A DNA stretch of 64,000 nucleotides from Stygiolobus caldivivus (lineage in GTDB: Archaea; Thermoproteota; Thermoprotei_A; Sulfolobales; Sulfolobaceae): assembly GCF_019704315.1 (NCBI RefSeq), contig NZ_AP024597.1:372001-436000 (forward strand), in the 5' to 3' direction. A program made the position numbers and the translations under genes. Below, in pieces: positions 8,737 to 17,282 of this stretch. How positions within the stretch are numbered: position 1 is the first letter of the stretch; the number at the start of each line of letters is the position of its first letter. The notes beneath the pieces are model-generated. The model was not told where the DNA came from and searched no databases. It worked only from the letters and a program-made list of their open reading frames with translations.

Positions 8737-9696
8737 CTAATTATTATGAGACAAATAAAATATATTAACCTCTCCTTCTTTGGGTAGCCTTGCAAGTGCC
8801 TCTTCCCCGAAATAAACCCCTTCATCCGTATCCAGTCTTATTGCTAAGATCTTTTCTTTGTCAGCTATCGCGGTTAGTAGCCAGCCCCTCCCAATAGGTG
8901 CTGCTGATATTAGTCCGAACCCTTCATGTTTAAGGTATTCCCTCTTAATACCGTAGCACGACATGTTTTTTACAATCTTATCGAAATAGACATAAAGAAA
9001 TGCTCTAAATTCACCTTCTTTAAGTAACTCCTTCATCTTTTCTACATCTAACGACTCTATCGCCTCTACATAATCGGTTCTGGTTGGCGTAGCAGATAAT
9101 TTGTAAAACACAAATGATACGTAATCCCCCATATTAAATACTTCATACCTACAGTTGAATAATTTAGCTACTTCAGGCAACGTTATTTCAACCGCGGCTG
9201 GGTTATCAACTAATACCTCTAGACTTTCTCCGATTCTAATCTCCATTAACTTTTTCTTAGCTTCTATCTCTGGAGCTGGGCATACTAGCCCCCTAAGGTC
9301 TAATAAGTGGTCTCCCACGCTCTTCATAAAAACGGTTCTTTTACGCTTTGAAGAATTATCAATAGAAGTAACTTGCGATATAACGTCTTTATATTTTTCG
9401 ATATTTTTCTCTAACCTAAGCTTTAATGTCTCTTTTAATAAGATGTTTGATGTCTCTACATCTACTGTTACAAGGTTGTCATTTACACTAATTTTGATTA
9501 TAAATTTTCCGTTTTTTTCTACTATTTTTAGGTCTTTCCCTTTCAAATATACCAAACACTTGAAACTTAGAAACCTTGTAAGGGTCAGTTCGGCTTCATA
9601 ACCCCAGTCTAGTTTTTTAATATTCTTAAGTAAATAAAGCCGTGAGAATTTCTCGACATCTAGGATCTTGTCAGCTCCATTAACCTTGAGCTCCAT
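8737..9696 (-). CDS. TusA domain embedded in a larger three-part protein
   Basis: A 319-residue protein. Residues about 1-125 form a beta-rich, lysine-rich domain that I do not recognise. Residues about 128-200 are a clear TusA domain: DLRGLVCPAPEIEAKKKL, then NPAAVEITLPEVAK. Residues about 205-319 form a third, mixed alpha/beta domain (VEAIESLDVEKMKELLKEG ... SAAPIGRGWLLTAI). TusA is normally about 75-85 residues and free-standing. Fusion to two extra domains suggests a dedicated acceptor or enzyme that keeps its sulfur carrier attached. It has its own promoter region and is divergent from the small TusA-like gene at 9762. TusA assignment is firm; overall function is unknown. Confidence 0.75.
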   Translation of the reverse strand: MELKVNGADKILDVEKFSRLYLLKNIKKLDWGYEAELTLTRFLSFKCLVYLKGKDLKIVEKNGKFIIKISVNDNLVTVDVETSNILLKETLKLRLEKNIEKYKDVISQVTSIDNSSKRKRTVFMKSVGDHLLDLRGLVCPAPEIEAKKKLMEIRIGESLEVLVDNPAAVEITLPEVAKLFNCRYEVFNMGDYVSFVFYKLSATPTRTDYVEAIESLDVEKMKELLKEGEFRAFLYVYFDKIVKNMSCYGIKREYLKHEGFGLISAAPIGRGWLLTAIADKEKILAIRLDTDEGVYFGEEALARLPKEGEVNIFYLSHNN

Positions 9697-9761
9697 AAAT
9701 TATAATTACAATAATCAGCTTAATTAACTTTTATTTTCATATTTTAAAATAAGTGATAGAG

Positions 9762-9980
9762 ATGAGATCTGAAGTAAACTTAGTAGGATTATGTTGCTCT
9801 GTACCTCATTTAATCGTATATAACAAACTGAGAAAAATGAGTAAGGGTGATACCTTGCTGGTTATTACCGATGATGCCACTGTAGTTCAAAGGGATATTA
9901 TACCGCTAGCTGAGAAATTCGGTTGTAAGACAACTATAACAAAAGACGAAGACTTATTCAAGATAGAGTTAACAATATAG
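9762..9980 (+). CDS. Small TusA-like protein with altered motif
   Basis: About 72 residues with the TusA pattern: a first strand, GLCCSVPHL, a helix with YNKLRKMSKGDTLLV, then a second helix and a final strand. The usual CPxP reads CCSVP, so the proline after the cysteine is missing and a second cysteine is added. An ATG at 9762 and a GTG at 9753 are both possible; TATA-like ACTTTTATT lies about 30 bases upstream of the ATG. Diverges from the TusA fusion gene, sharing a region of about 65 bases. It may be a persulfide carrier with changed reactivity or a regulator. Confidence 0.65.
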   Translation: MRSEVNLVGLCCSVPHLIVYNKLRKMSKGDTLLVITDDATVVQRDIIPLAEKFGCKTTITKDEDLFKIELTI

Positions 9981-10036
9981 CTCTTGTATACATTTGTATA
10001 GAACTATTTTTAAGCTGGAGTATTACTGTCATCTAT

Positions 10037-10219
10037 ATGAGACTGTCTTTAGTATCATTTGGTTTATCTTTCTCGATCTCGTCTATACTAGTAGGAGATA
10101 TGTTTGCAAGTCAAGGCTACGTGAGGCTTGACAAGGAAATTATAATGTCGGCAGGGATAATGACATTAGCACTGTGGCTGGGCTTTTACTTAAGTTTCAA
10201 AAAAGTGTTTCATTTTTAA
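10037..10219 (+). CDS. Small membrane protein, 60 residues
   Basis: Two hydrophobic stretches, at residues 3-25 and about 36-54, with a lysine/phenylalanine-rich end. A TATA-like ATTTTTAAG sits about 25 bases before the ATG, as for leaderless genes. No family recognised. Placement after the small TusA suggests, but does not prove, a link to sulfur handling. Confidence 0.45.
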   Translation: MRLSLVSFGLSFSISSILVGDMFASQGYVRLDKEIIMSAGIMTLALWLGFYLSFKKVFHF

Positions 10220-10419
10220 TTATGCATAACTATAACAACAAAATTTCTGATTTTATACTGCTCATTACCGTAAGAATTTCTAACTGCTAAATTTCCTAAA
10301 TTGTGCAAGTTTTCATAAATATTTTAAATAATATAAACTTAGGTTCAGATGTTAATACCTATTTATACTTTAGAGATTACTTTTTAAATGTTTAAAGCTA
10401 AGTATAAATCTGACCTAAT

Positions 10420-10578
10420 ATGATAAACGTGGTAAAGTCACATAAGAAGAAAAACGCCGAAACACCTTTATACGACTTAAGTACCCTGCCTGAGGAATAT
10501 CTCAAGAACGAATATCCTGAAGTATATAATAGCTTGAGGAAGAGAAAATATGACTTAGCTACCCCATATTTCCCGTAA
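10420..10578 (+). CDS. Small protein, 52 residues
   Basis: An ATG at 10420 opens a 52-codon frame ending in TAA at 10576-10578. CTTTTTAAATG lies 30-40 bases upstream, which fits a leaderless or near-leaderless transcript. The protein is basic at the start (HKKKN) and continues with TPLYDLSTLPEEYLKNEYPE and a basic RKRK stretch. Charge and aromatic pattern look like a real small protein, not chance, but no family is recognised. Confidence 0.45.
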   Translation: MINVVKSHKKKNAETPLYDLSTLPEEYLKNEYPEVYNSLRKRKYDLATPYFP

Positions 10579-10661
10579 AAAACAATTTTTATGTATAAAG
10601 TAATAGTAAGTTTTCAAAATTCCTCCACAAACGGTTCATCTTAAATCAAGTTGTAAAATAT

Positions 10662-10850
10662 TTACGTTGTCATTTGGACTGGATGTAAAATTGACTCGTC
10701 CTCTTGCTTTGAAGGAGAATTAAAGAGATTCGATGTTTATATCCGGAGGTTCGCTATCTTATCTAAGGCTTCAAAGTGCAATCTATTCTCCACATGAAAC
10801 TTTTTAAGTAACTTTAGAGATATTGCGGTTAAACTATGACGGAGTATAGC
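10662..10850 (-). pseudogene. Decayed coding remnant in a gene-poor gap
   Basis: In the roughly 470-base gap between the 52-codon gene and sixA, the minus strand holds a protein-like frame of about 63 codons with one internal TAA at 10737-10739. It includes KFHVENRLHFEALDKIANLR and, after the stop, NSPSKQEDESILHPVQMTT. There is no start codon with a promoter. It resembles repeated, degraded open-frame fragments that I associate with Sulfolobales genomes, possibly from a mobile element; I cannot confirm that here. The rest of the gap shows nothing else I can support. Confidence 0.35.
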
Positions 10851-11050
10851 TTAAAGTTACGTCTCCTCATAATTCTAGTACAAATTATATTTCCTCTTAT
10901 AGTGGATTAAAGGAAGCGAGTTTTACGTTACGTGAAAGTTAGAAGAGACTTAACTTAATAACAAGTTTAGAAGTTTTCTATATATGGAATATATAACTAT
11001 AGTGCCTAAATAGTATTATATATAAGCCACGTGTAAATACTTATTAACTT

Positions 11051-11554
11051 ATGTGGAGTAAACCGCATATGTTACATTTAATAATCGTCAGACATGGGGA
11101 AGCCGAACCAAAGGTAGAAAATATACCAGATAAAGATAGAAAACTTATTAAAAAAGGACTAAAACAGATGAGGAGAGTAGCGAATTTTATAGACAACATG
11201 AGCTACAAGATAGACAAGGTATTCTCCAGCCCCTACATAAGGGCTTATCAGTCTGCTGAAGCCGTCTTGGAGGAACTAGACGAAGACTTAAAGATAGAGA
11301 CCATCCGCGAACTAGAGCCTGACCAAGACGTAAGTGCACTCGTTGAAAAACTAAAGGAGTTAAACTCAGCACAAACAGAAATGACGATAATGCTGGTAGG
11401 ACATGAACCACATCTGTCAACATTTATTAAAGCCATAACGGGAGGAGAGGTAGAATTAAAAAAGGGAGGAGTTGCAGTAGTGGAGTTTGACCCTACGAAC
11501 GCTAAAGGTAAACTTACTATACTCCTAACACAGAAAATAATGAAGAGACTATGA
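11051..11554 (+). CDS. sixA: SixA-type histidine phosphatase
   Basis: A 167-residue protein of the histidine phosphatase (RHG) superfamily: IIVRHGEAEP at residues 11-20, SSPYIRAYQSA in the middle, and a second catalytic histidine in LVGHEPHLS. The length and motifs match SixA phosphohistidine phosphatases. A TATA box near 11015-11024 supports a leaderless start at the ATG at 11051; another ATG lies six codons in. It opens a five-gene operon (SixA, Ppx, two kinase-fold proteins, CHAD) with overlapping genes. In that setting the substrate may be a phosphorylated protein or small phosphate compound tied to polyphosphate metabolism, which is inference. Confidence 0.82.
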   Translation: MWSKPHMLHLIIVRHGEAEPKVENIPDKDRKLIKKGLKQMRRVANFIDNMSYKIDKVFSSPYIRAYQSAEAVLEELDEDLKIETIRELEPDQDVSALVEKLKELNSAQTEMTIMLVGHEPHLSTFIKAITGGEVELKKGGVAVVEFDPTNAKGKLTILLTQKIMKRL

Positions 11555-12807
11555 ACTATAAGGCCGTAATAGACGCGGGATATAACTCTTTTAGGCTTTC
11601 CCTTTACACGGTCTTCCCTAATAATTCTTTTAGGCTTACGGCTTCACTAAAAGACTACGTAAGGTTAGGATTAGGAGTAAGTGAAGGGAAGCCGATTCCA
11701 GAAGAAAACGTAAAAAGGGCTGAAATAACTCTTCGTAAGTTTAGGGAGTTTTTAGACAAGAAGGGTATTAAAGAAGTAAAAGTACTAGGGACGAGCGCCT
11801 TCAGGTACGCACAGAACGGACCGGAGGTCTCTGAGAGGTTATCTAAAACAATCGACATACCAATTACAGTGTTATCCGGAGAGGAAGAAGGTAGGTACTC
11901 GGCCCTAGCTGTAATAAACACTCTACCGATAGATGAGGGAGTAGTATTTGATATCGGAGGGGGCTCCTTAGAAATTGCTTATTTTTCCCAGAGAAAAATA
12001 AGGGAAATCTACCAGTTTCCGCTAGGCGGTCTGAGGCTTATGGATAAAAGCCCTGAGGAGATAAGAAAGGAAGTTAGGATAGCTTTAGCCTCGTTACCGT
12101 CATCAAAAGGGGTCCTTGTAGGTAGTGGGGGTAACTTAAGGGCGATAGCTAAAATGGACTTAAAACTCGAGGGGGTAAAACTGAACCAAATACACGGGTA
12201 CACAGTGAGTTATGAGAGGATAAGTAAGTACTCTAAAATCTTACCTTCAATGAGCATTAGTGAAAGGTCGCAACTACCCGGTATTGATACGGAAAGGGCA
12301 TTAACGATACACTCTGCTGCAATAGTCATAAAGGAGTTAATGGAAATCCTCGGAAAGGACAGCATAATAACTTCAGCTTTTGGGCTCCGTGAAGGAGTTT
12401 TAATGGAGTCTGAAATTGATACTGTAGAAAAATTAAGGGAATTTTGGTTAGAAGGTCTATCATACCAGTTTAATGTTGAACCGCTCACCTCGTCATTCGA
12501 AAACGTCTTAGCAGAGACTAATGACATTATAGTGGCTACAGCATTCTATTTTTTACAGATAATGAAAGCGTCCAATTTCATCGACCCATACATGGCCTGC
12601 TATAAGGTATTAAGAGAACTCACATTACCTGGATACAGAGCGGACGAGATAAATTTGGTAACTACTATCTGTGCAATAGCTAAGAAATTTAAGAAAAAGT
12701 ATTATAACAAAGTTAAAAAACTCATAGATAAAGATACTCTGCTTATCAAAGCAAAGAAAGTTAAGGAAATAACGGACTCCTATGAACTCGGGGTCAGGAA
12801 ATGGTAG
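11551..12807 (+). CDS. ppx: Ppx/GppA-family exopolyphosphatase
   Basis: A 418-residue protein of the ASKHA-fold Ppx/GppA family. Seen: DAGYNSFRL at residues 8-16, GTSAFRYA near 80-87, [10 protein letters not shown] near 109-117, and the phosphate-binding DIGGGS at 134-139. After about residue 300 there is a helical region like the C-terminal domain of Ppx. It releases terminal phosphate from polyphosphate, or cleaves pppGpp in bacterial relatives; Sulfolobales are known to hold polyphosphate and a Ppx. The start overlaps the sixA stop by 4 bases (ATGA). The neighbouring CHAD protein strongly favours polyphosphate over guanosine nucleotides. Confidence 0.88.
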   Translation: MNYKAVIDAGYNSFRLSLYTVFPNNSFRLTASLKDYVRLGLGVSEGKPIPEENVKRAEITLRKFREFLDKKGIKEVKVLGTSAFRYAQNGPEVSERLSKTIDIPITVLSGEEEGRYSALAVINTLPIDEGVVFDIGGGSLEIAYFSQRKIREIYQFPLGGLRLMDKSPEEIRKEVRIALASLPSSKGVLVGSGGNLRAIAKMDLKLEGVKLNQIHGYTVSYERISKYSKILPSMSISERSQLPGIDTERALTIHSAAIVIKELMEILGKDSIITSAFGLREGVLMESEIDTVEKLREFWLEGLSYQFNVEPLTSSFENVLAETNDIIVATAFYFLQIMKASNFIDPYMACYKVLRELTLPGYRADEINLVTTICAIAKKFKKKYYNKVKKLIDKDTLLIKAKKVKEITDSYELGVRKW

Positions 12808-13445
12808 GGCATATTATAGCTTTTGAGGGGATTGATGGTTCTGGTAAATCTAGCCAAGCTAAGCTACTTAAGGACTGGTTAGAGGCTAAAGGGGTACCAG
12901 TGTATTTAACTGAGTGGAACTCTTCAGAGTGGTTACATGAAATAATAAAGGAGGCTAAAAAGAAGAACCTACTTACACCTTTAACATATAGCCTCATCCA
13001 CGCCACAGACTTCGCCGATAGATATGAAAAGTATATTCTGCCGATGTATAGGGCGGGGTACGTGGTGATTTCAGATAGATATATATACACAGCGTATGCG
13101 AGGGACTCTGTAAGAGGGCTAAGTATAGATTGGGTAGCAAAACTCTACTCTTTCGCAATAAAGCCTGATATAGTGTTTTTTATCAGGGTCACTGCTGAAG
13201 AGGCGTTAAGGCGTTTAAGAGAAAACAGGAGGAAAATCAAACCTAATGAGGCAGGGGTAGACGTTTTTCCAGATTTGAAGCCTGAAGATGGGTTTATAAA
13301 GTATCAGGGAGCCGTGCTCTCTGTTTACGATAAACTTTCAAAGAGTGAAAACTTTTACGTTATAGACGGAGAGAAAGACCCTAAATCGATACAGATGGAA
13401 ATCAGAGAAAAAGTAGGTGAAATATTGTGGAAAGAGGAATCTTAA
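12801..13445 (+). CDS. Thymidylate kinase-family protein 1
   Basis: A 214-residue P-loop kinase: GIDGSGKSS at residues 10-18, DRY at 92-94 followed by IYTAYARD, and a basic [10 protein letters not shown] lid region. These fit dTMP kinase. It overlaps the ppx stop by 7 bases and the next gene by 19 bases. The location in a polyphosphate operon raises another possibility: PPK2-type polyphosphate kinases share the thymidylate-kinase fold, and crenarchaea are thought to lack standard ppk genes. dTMP kinase remains the simplest call; a polyphosphate-linked activity is a hypothesis from context. Confidence 0.78.
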   Translation: MVGHIIAFEGIDGSGKSSQAKLLKDWLEAKGVPVYLTEWNSSEWLHEIIKEAKKKNLLTPLTYSLIHATDFADRYEKYILPMYRAGYVVISDRYIYTAYARDSVRGLSIDWVAKLYSFAIKPDIVFFIRVTAEEALRRLRENRRKIKPNEAGVDVFPDLKPEDGFIKYQGAVLSVYDKLSKSENFYVIDGEKDPKSIQMEIREKVGEILWKEES

Positions 13446-14062
13446 TAGCTATTGAAGGAGTAGAAGGGTCTGGGAGGAGCACCCACCTCCAAGGAGTGAA
13501 GAAATACCTTGAGGAAGAAGGGTATGGTGTAACCATAATAGGGCTCCAGTCCAGCCAACTACTGGGTGCTAAACTCAGCCAAGTTAAGAGGGACTTAGTG
13601 TTCCAGAGGATAACCTTATTCCTAGCATACGCTACAGATCTAGCGGATCAAATAGAATATACTGTAAAAGAAGCACTTAATTCGGGATTTGTAGTATTAG
13701 CCGACGGGTATGTATACACTTTGATGGCATGGGGGTTAACTAGGGGCCTTGATAAAAACTGGATAAACGACGTCTTGTCCTTTGCATTAAAGCCAGACCT
13801 CGCTATAGCCTTGGTAGCACCAGTGAGTACTATCAGCAGGAGGGTAATTATGAAGAACGGGAAGATAGACCCGTTAACCTCCTCAATAGATTTGTGTATA
13901 AATAAGGACCTTTATACTTCGTTCCGCTATCACGTTAGAACCTTTCAGAGGTATCTCCTCGAGATTTCTAGGGAATATGACCTAAAGGTAGTAAGGACTA
14001 ATAGAAACTACGAGGAAGTACATAAGGAAATAATTAACTACGTTAGAGGTGAGCTCAAGTGA
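13427..14062 (+). CDS. Thymidylate kinase-like protein 2 with altered P-loop
   Basis: A 211-residue paralog of the preceding gene with the same layout, but Walker A reads GVEGSGRST, an Arg at residue 17 replacing the ATP-binding Lys, and the DRY motif reads DGY (93-95). The basic lid is also reduced. It may be a pseudokinase or regulatory partner forming a heterodimer with protein 1, or an enzyme with another phosphate donor. GTG start with GGTGA upstream; the 19-base overlap with protein 1 implies coupled synthesis in similar amounts. Both changes are read directly; loss of activity is inferred. Confidence 0.72.
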   Translation: MERGILIAIEGVEGSGRSTHLQGVKKYLEEEGYGVTIIGLQSSQLLGAKLSQVKRDLVFQRITLFLAYATDLADQIEYTVKEALNSGFVVLADGYVYTLMAWGLTRGLDKNWINDVLSFALKPDLAIALVAPVSTISRRVIMKNGKIDPLTSSIDLCINKDLYTSFRYHVRTFQRYLLEISREYDLKVVRTNRNYEEVHKEIINYVRGELK

Positions 14063-14670
14063 GACCTGAGGTCTATGCAAATAAGAACCTGAGAAAAGCT
14101 CTTGAATTCAACCCCTCACCTAAGTCGGTTCATGACACTAGAGTAGCCTTAAGGAAATACCTTACCTTAGCTTTAACTCTGAGTAGGTTATATTATAGCC
14201 CACATTGTATATATTATTCAAAGGAAGCTGTAAAGATCTTAGGCAAAATAAGGGATTCCGATATTTCACAATGTATGCCTATAGATAGAGAGCATATGGT
14301 ATCTGAGGTAACAAAAATATTGCCAAGAGTATCTTCTTGTTACCTCCCTAAACTCTATGGGAGTAGACTCGTGGTATTTGAAAAGATAAGGGATTATTAT
14401 GGGTCTCTAAAGGTAGAAGATTTCCACGAGTTCAGAAAAAAAGTTAGGGCTTTATATTACCTGGTAGAAAGCGTAGGAGAAAACGCTGGGTCTTTAAAAG
14501 AAGTAAGTAAAAAATTAGGTGATATGAGAGATGAATACCTAAAAGAATCTTGTAATTCACCCACATCGAGAAAGTTAAGTTACGACCCTAGCCTAGTAGA
14601 GGAAGTTAAAGCTATTACCAGACAAGTAATAATGAGGAGCGAGTTCGACCACCTGAAGGTTTTTGAGTGA
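14059..14670 (+). CDS. CHAD-domain protein (polyphosphate-associated)
   Basis: A 203-residue helical protein with CHAD signatures: VHDTRVALRK near residue 25, FHEFRKKVRALYYLVE in the second half, and LGDMRDEYLKE. CHAD domains use conserved histidines and basic residues to bind polyphosphate, and are often next to ppx or ppk. It starts with GTG overlapping the preceding stop (GTGA) and has AGAGGTGAG as ribosome binding site. As the last gene of the sixA-ppx-kinase-kinase operon it gives the best evidence that the operon acts on polyphosphate granules. Confidence 0.83.
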   Translation: MRPEVYANKNLRKALEFNPSPKSVHDTRVALRKYLTLALTLSRLYYSPHCIYYSKEAVKILGKIRDSDISQCMPIDREHMVSEVTKILPRVSSCYLPKLYGSRLVVFEKIRDYYGSLKVEDFHEFRKKVRALYYLVESVGENAGSLKEVSKKLGDMRDEYLKESCNSPTSRKLSYDPSLVEEVKAITRQVIMRSEFDHLKVFE

Positions 14671-14716
14671 TTTTTAAGGGAAAGTATTAAACTTCGGAGA
14701 AAGAGTAATCTAAAGC

Positions 14717-17215
14717 TTGCGAGAATTCACAGCTGACCTAAAAGACAGAAAATTTTCCGAAGTAAAGATTGTCGTTGATACGGATAGAGTAGTTGTTGGA
14801 AAAGAGAGATTGTATGAATTAAGCAAAATTGAAGACGTAAGGTTAGTAGAGGGGCTAGGATATAATTATATCGAGATAAAATATCAAGGGGATTGGAGAT
14901 TACTCTGTGAATTTACGAACAAGAAAAAGGAGGAAATGCTAGACTTATATGAGATCCTTAAAGGTAAGGAAGTACCGGAAAGCAGGAAGGAGGATAAAAG
15001 GGTAAAAGTTACAGACTTTTTAGGAACATTATTATCTCCTTATAAATGGCGTATAGTCGGAGGGATTATCGCCTCATCATCGCTGGTAGTGATTACTTTA
15101 ATACCACCCTACCTTCTCAAGTTGCTAATTAACGACGTGTTTCAGAAGAAGAATATTACTCTTTTTCCTGAGTTAATACTCCTCCTTTTCATTTTAAACG
15201 TAGGCAACGTATTCCTGTCTTCACTCCAAAACTTATTACTTAATATGAACGGGCAGAAAATTATTAATGATTTGAGACTTAGGCTTTACGCCCATGTGTT
15301 AGGGATGTCCTCAAGTTTTATAGACCGATATAACACTGGAAGGATTTTGTCCAGGTTGACTACAGATATCAATAATACTTTATGGTTCGTAACTTGGGGG
15401 ATACCTTCACTAGTCACTACCATGGGTACTATAGTGGGGGTAGGAGTGGCGTTGTTTTTAGTCCTGCCTTCTTTAGGTGTATACGCGTTAATCCCCCTAC
15501 CGGTGATAATCTTCGGTACAATTGGCTATAGGAGGATGTCAAAGATCGCCTATCATAAACTCTGGAGGAGGAGTGCTGATATATCATCTCTGATTACAGA
15601 TACTATTCCGAATATAGACAGTATAAAGTCGTATACCTCAGAGAACTTCGAAATATCTAGGTTATCTAAACTAAGCAAAGAAGTAGTAGATGCCCAGCTA
15701 AGAGTAATAAAGACTAATTTGAAGTGGTTCCCATTGATTTCTATTACAATATCTACGGTCACTGTCCTTATCTGGTATATAGGCGGGTTATCTGTACTCA
15801 ATGGTACACTACAGCTCGGGACCTTAGTAGCTTTTGTGACCTATACCTCAATGTTTTATCAACCCGTTCAAAACTTAATTACTTCAGTCATACCTTTTAC
15901 ACAACAGTCTCTAACTTCAATGGAAAGGATAGTAGAAGTATTAAACACTAAGAGTGAAATAAGGGAAATTGAAAGGCCTATATCAATAAAAGTTAAGGGA
16001 AGTTTCGAATTCAAAGACGTAAGTTTTTCTTACGAAGGAGCAAAAAAAGTAGTTGATAATATCTCACTAAAAATCAATCAAGGGGAAAGAATTGCGATAG
16101 TAGGGAGGAGCGGTTCAGGGAAGTCTACGATTATTAAGTTATTACTGAGGTTTTATGACCCGAGCGAAGGTGAGATTTTAGTGGACGGTTTCCCGCTTAA
16201 ACACCTTGAATTAAAGTCGTATAGGAACCAAATAGGATTAATAAGGGCCGAGCCCACTATATTTTACGGCACTGTAGAATACAATATAAGGTACGGGAAA
16301 ACTGACGCTAAGCCTTGGGAGATTATAGCAGCAGCTTTAGCTAGCGGAGCTCATGAGTTCATTATGGAACTACCTTTTGCCTATGACACCCACCTAGGTG
16401 AAAGAGGTAATAAGATCTCCAGCGGGCAGCGGCAGATGATAGAAACGGCTAGGTTATTCCTAAAACGACCTAATGTTATTATACTCGATGAGGCGACTGC
16501 CTCAGTGGATAGTTTAACTGAATCGATAATAATGGAGAGAATAATCAGGGAATTTAAAGACAAAACTATTATAATTGTTGCCCATAGGGCTTCCACACTC
16601 CAATACGTTAACAGGATTATTGTACTAAAGGAGGGTAAAATAGTAGAAGAAGGGACTATTACCTCACTAGTAAATAAAAGAGGTGAATTTTATTCTATAT
16701 TTGAAAACCAGCTTAAGTATTTTCAAGCTAGCATAGAAAAACATGGGGAAGAAGAATTGTCTTCATTCTCTGACTATTTACAGATGTTAGAGCCGGTAAA
16801 AGAAGTCGAATTCATGGACGAGAGGAGGGCTAAGATAAACGGGATAACCTACGAGGTAGAGATATCTAAACCCTTCCCACTATCTAACCCTGATTTACTA
16901 CTTTTAAAAACTAAGGAAGGCAATATCTTTACCGCGTTTAGACCTAAAGGTTATGAAATAATTTCCGGCTATTTAGAGAGGAAATACTTCATACCTAAGG
17001 TCTTAAGAATAGATAAAATAACGACTACGGGAGACGAGTTTACTTGGTATATCGAGACTGACCGAGGTTATACTAAAATAAGGACACGGGGAAGGGGAAG
17101 TATTATTAAAATAGACGGAAGGCTTTTTATAATCGATACCAGTGATGACGTCTTCGAGATTAATTTAAATAGACTTGATAAAAAAAGTATAAAGTTGATA
17201 GATTCCATAGTATAA
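14717..17215 (+). CDS. ABC exporter with extra N-terminal domain and DUF1854-like tail
   Basis: An 832-residue half-transporter. Residues 1-100 form a beta-rich domain; about 105-410 are six membrane helices; the nucleotide-binding domain has Walker A GRSGSGKST near 463-471, signature ISSGQRQM near 567, Walker B VIILDEAT and the H-loop VAHRAS. Residues about 695-832 match my memory of DUF1854 (VETDRG-like ETDRGYTKIRTRG, then FIIDTSDDVFEINLNRLDKKS). Two oddities: the Q-loop position reads RAEPTIF instead of xQEPxLF, and the signature is SSGQ rather than SGGQ. A TTG start at 14717 is used. The substrate is unknown; relatives with this tail occur near cyanophycin genes in bacteria. Confidence 0.78.
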   Translation: MREFTADLKDRKFSEVKIVVDTDRVVVGKERLYELSKIEDVRLVEGLGYNYIEIKYQGDWRLLCEFTNKKKEEMLDLYEILKGKEVPESRKEDKRVKVTDFLGTLLSPYKWRIVGGIIASSSLVVITLIPPYLLKLLINDVFQKKNITLFPELILLLFILNVGNVFLSSLQNLLLNMNGQKIINDLRLRLYAHVLGMSSSFIDRYNTGRILSRLTTDINNTLWFVTWGIPSLVTTMGTIVGVGVALFLVLPSLGVYALIPLPVIIFGTIGYRRMSKIAYHKLWRRSADISSLITDTIPNIDSIKSYTSENFEISRLSKLSKEVVDAQLRVIKTNLKWFPLISITISTVTVLIWYIGGLSVLNGTLQLGTLVAFVTYTSMFYQPVQNLITSVIPFTQQSLTSMERIVEVLNTKSEIREIERPISIKVKGSFEFKDVSFSYEGAKKVVDNISLKINQGERIAIVGRSGSGKSTIIKLLLRFYDPSEGEILVDGFPLKHLELKSYRNQIGLIRAEPTIFYGTVEYNIRYGKTDAKPWEIIAAALASGAHEFIMELPFAYDTHLGERGNKISSGQRQMIETARLFLKRPNVIILDEATASVDSLTESIIMERIIREFKDKTIIIVAHRASTLQYVNRIIVLKEGKIVEEGTITSLVNKRGEFYSIFENQLKYFQASIEKHGEEELSSFSDYLQMLEPVKEVEFMDERRAKINGITYEVEISKPFPLSNPDLLLLKTKEGNIFTAFRPKGYEIISGYLERKYFIPKVLRIDKITTTGDEFTWYIETDRGYTKIRTRGRGSIIKIDGRLFIIDTSDDVFEINLNRLDKKSIKLIDSIV

Positions 17216-17282
17216 AGGGCTTTCTGTAGTCCTATCTACGATTGATTTTATATATAAGTAAGAATTATACAATATTACATTC

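Noticed and set aside
9155-9601. 148-codon plus frame inside the TusA fusion gene
   Set aside because: Antisense shadow of a clearly coding TusA domain.
10699-10783. TTGCTTTGAAG / CTTCAAAGTGCAA inverted pair as MITE ends
   Set aside because: Explained as part of a decayed reading frame; arms are imperfect and no target duplication visible.
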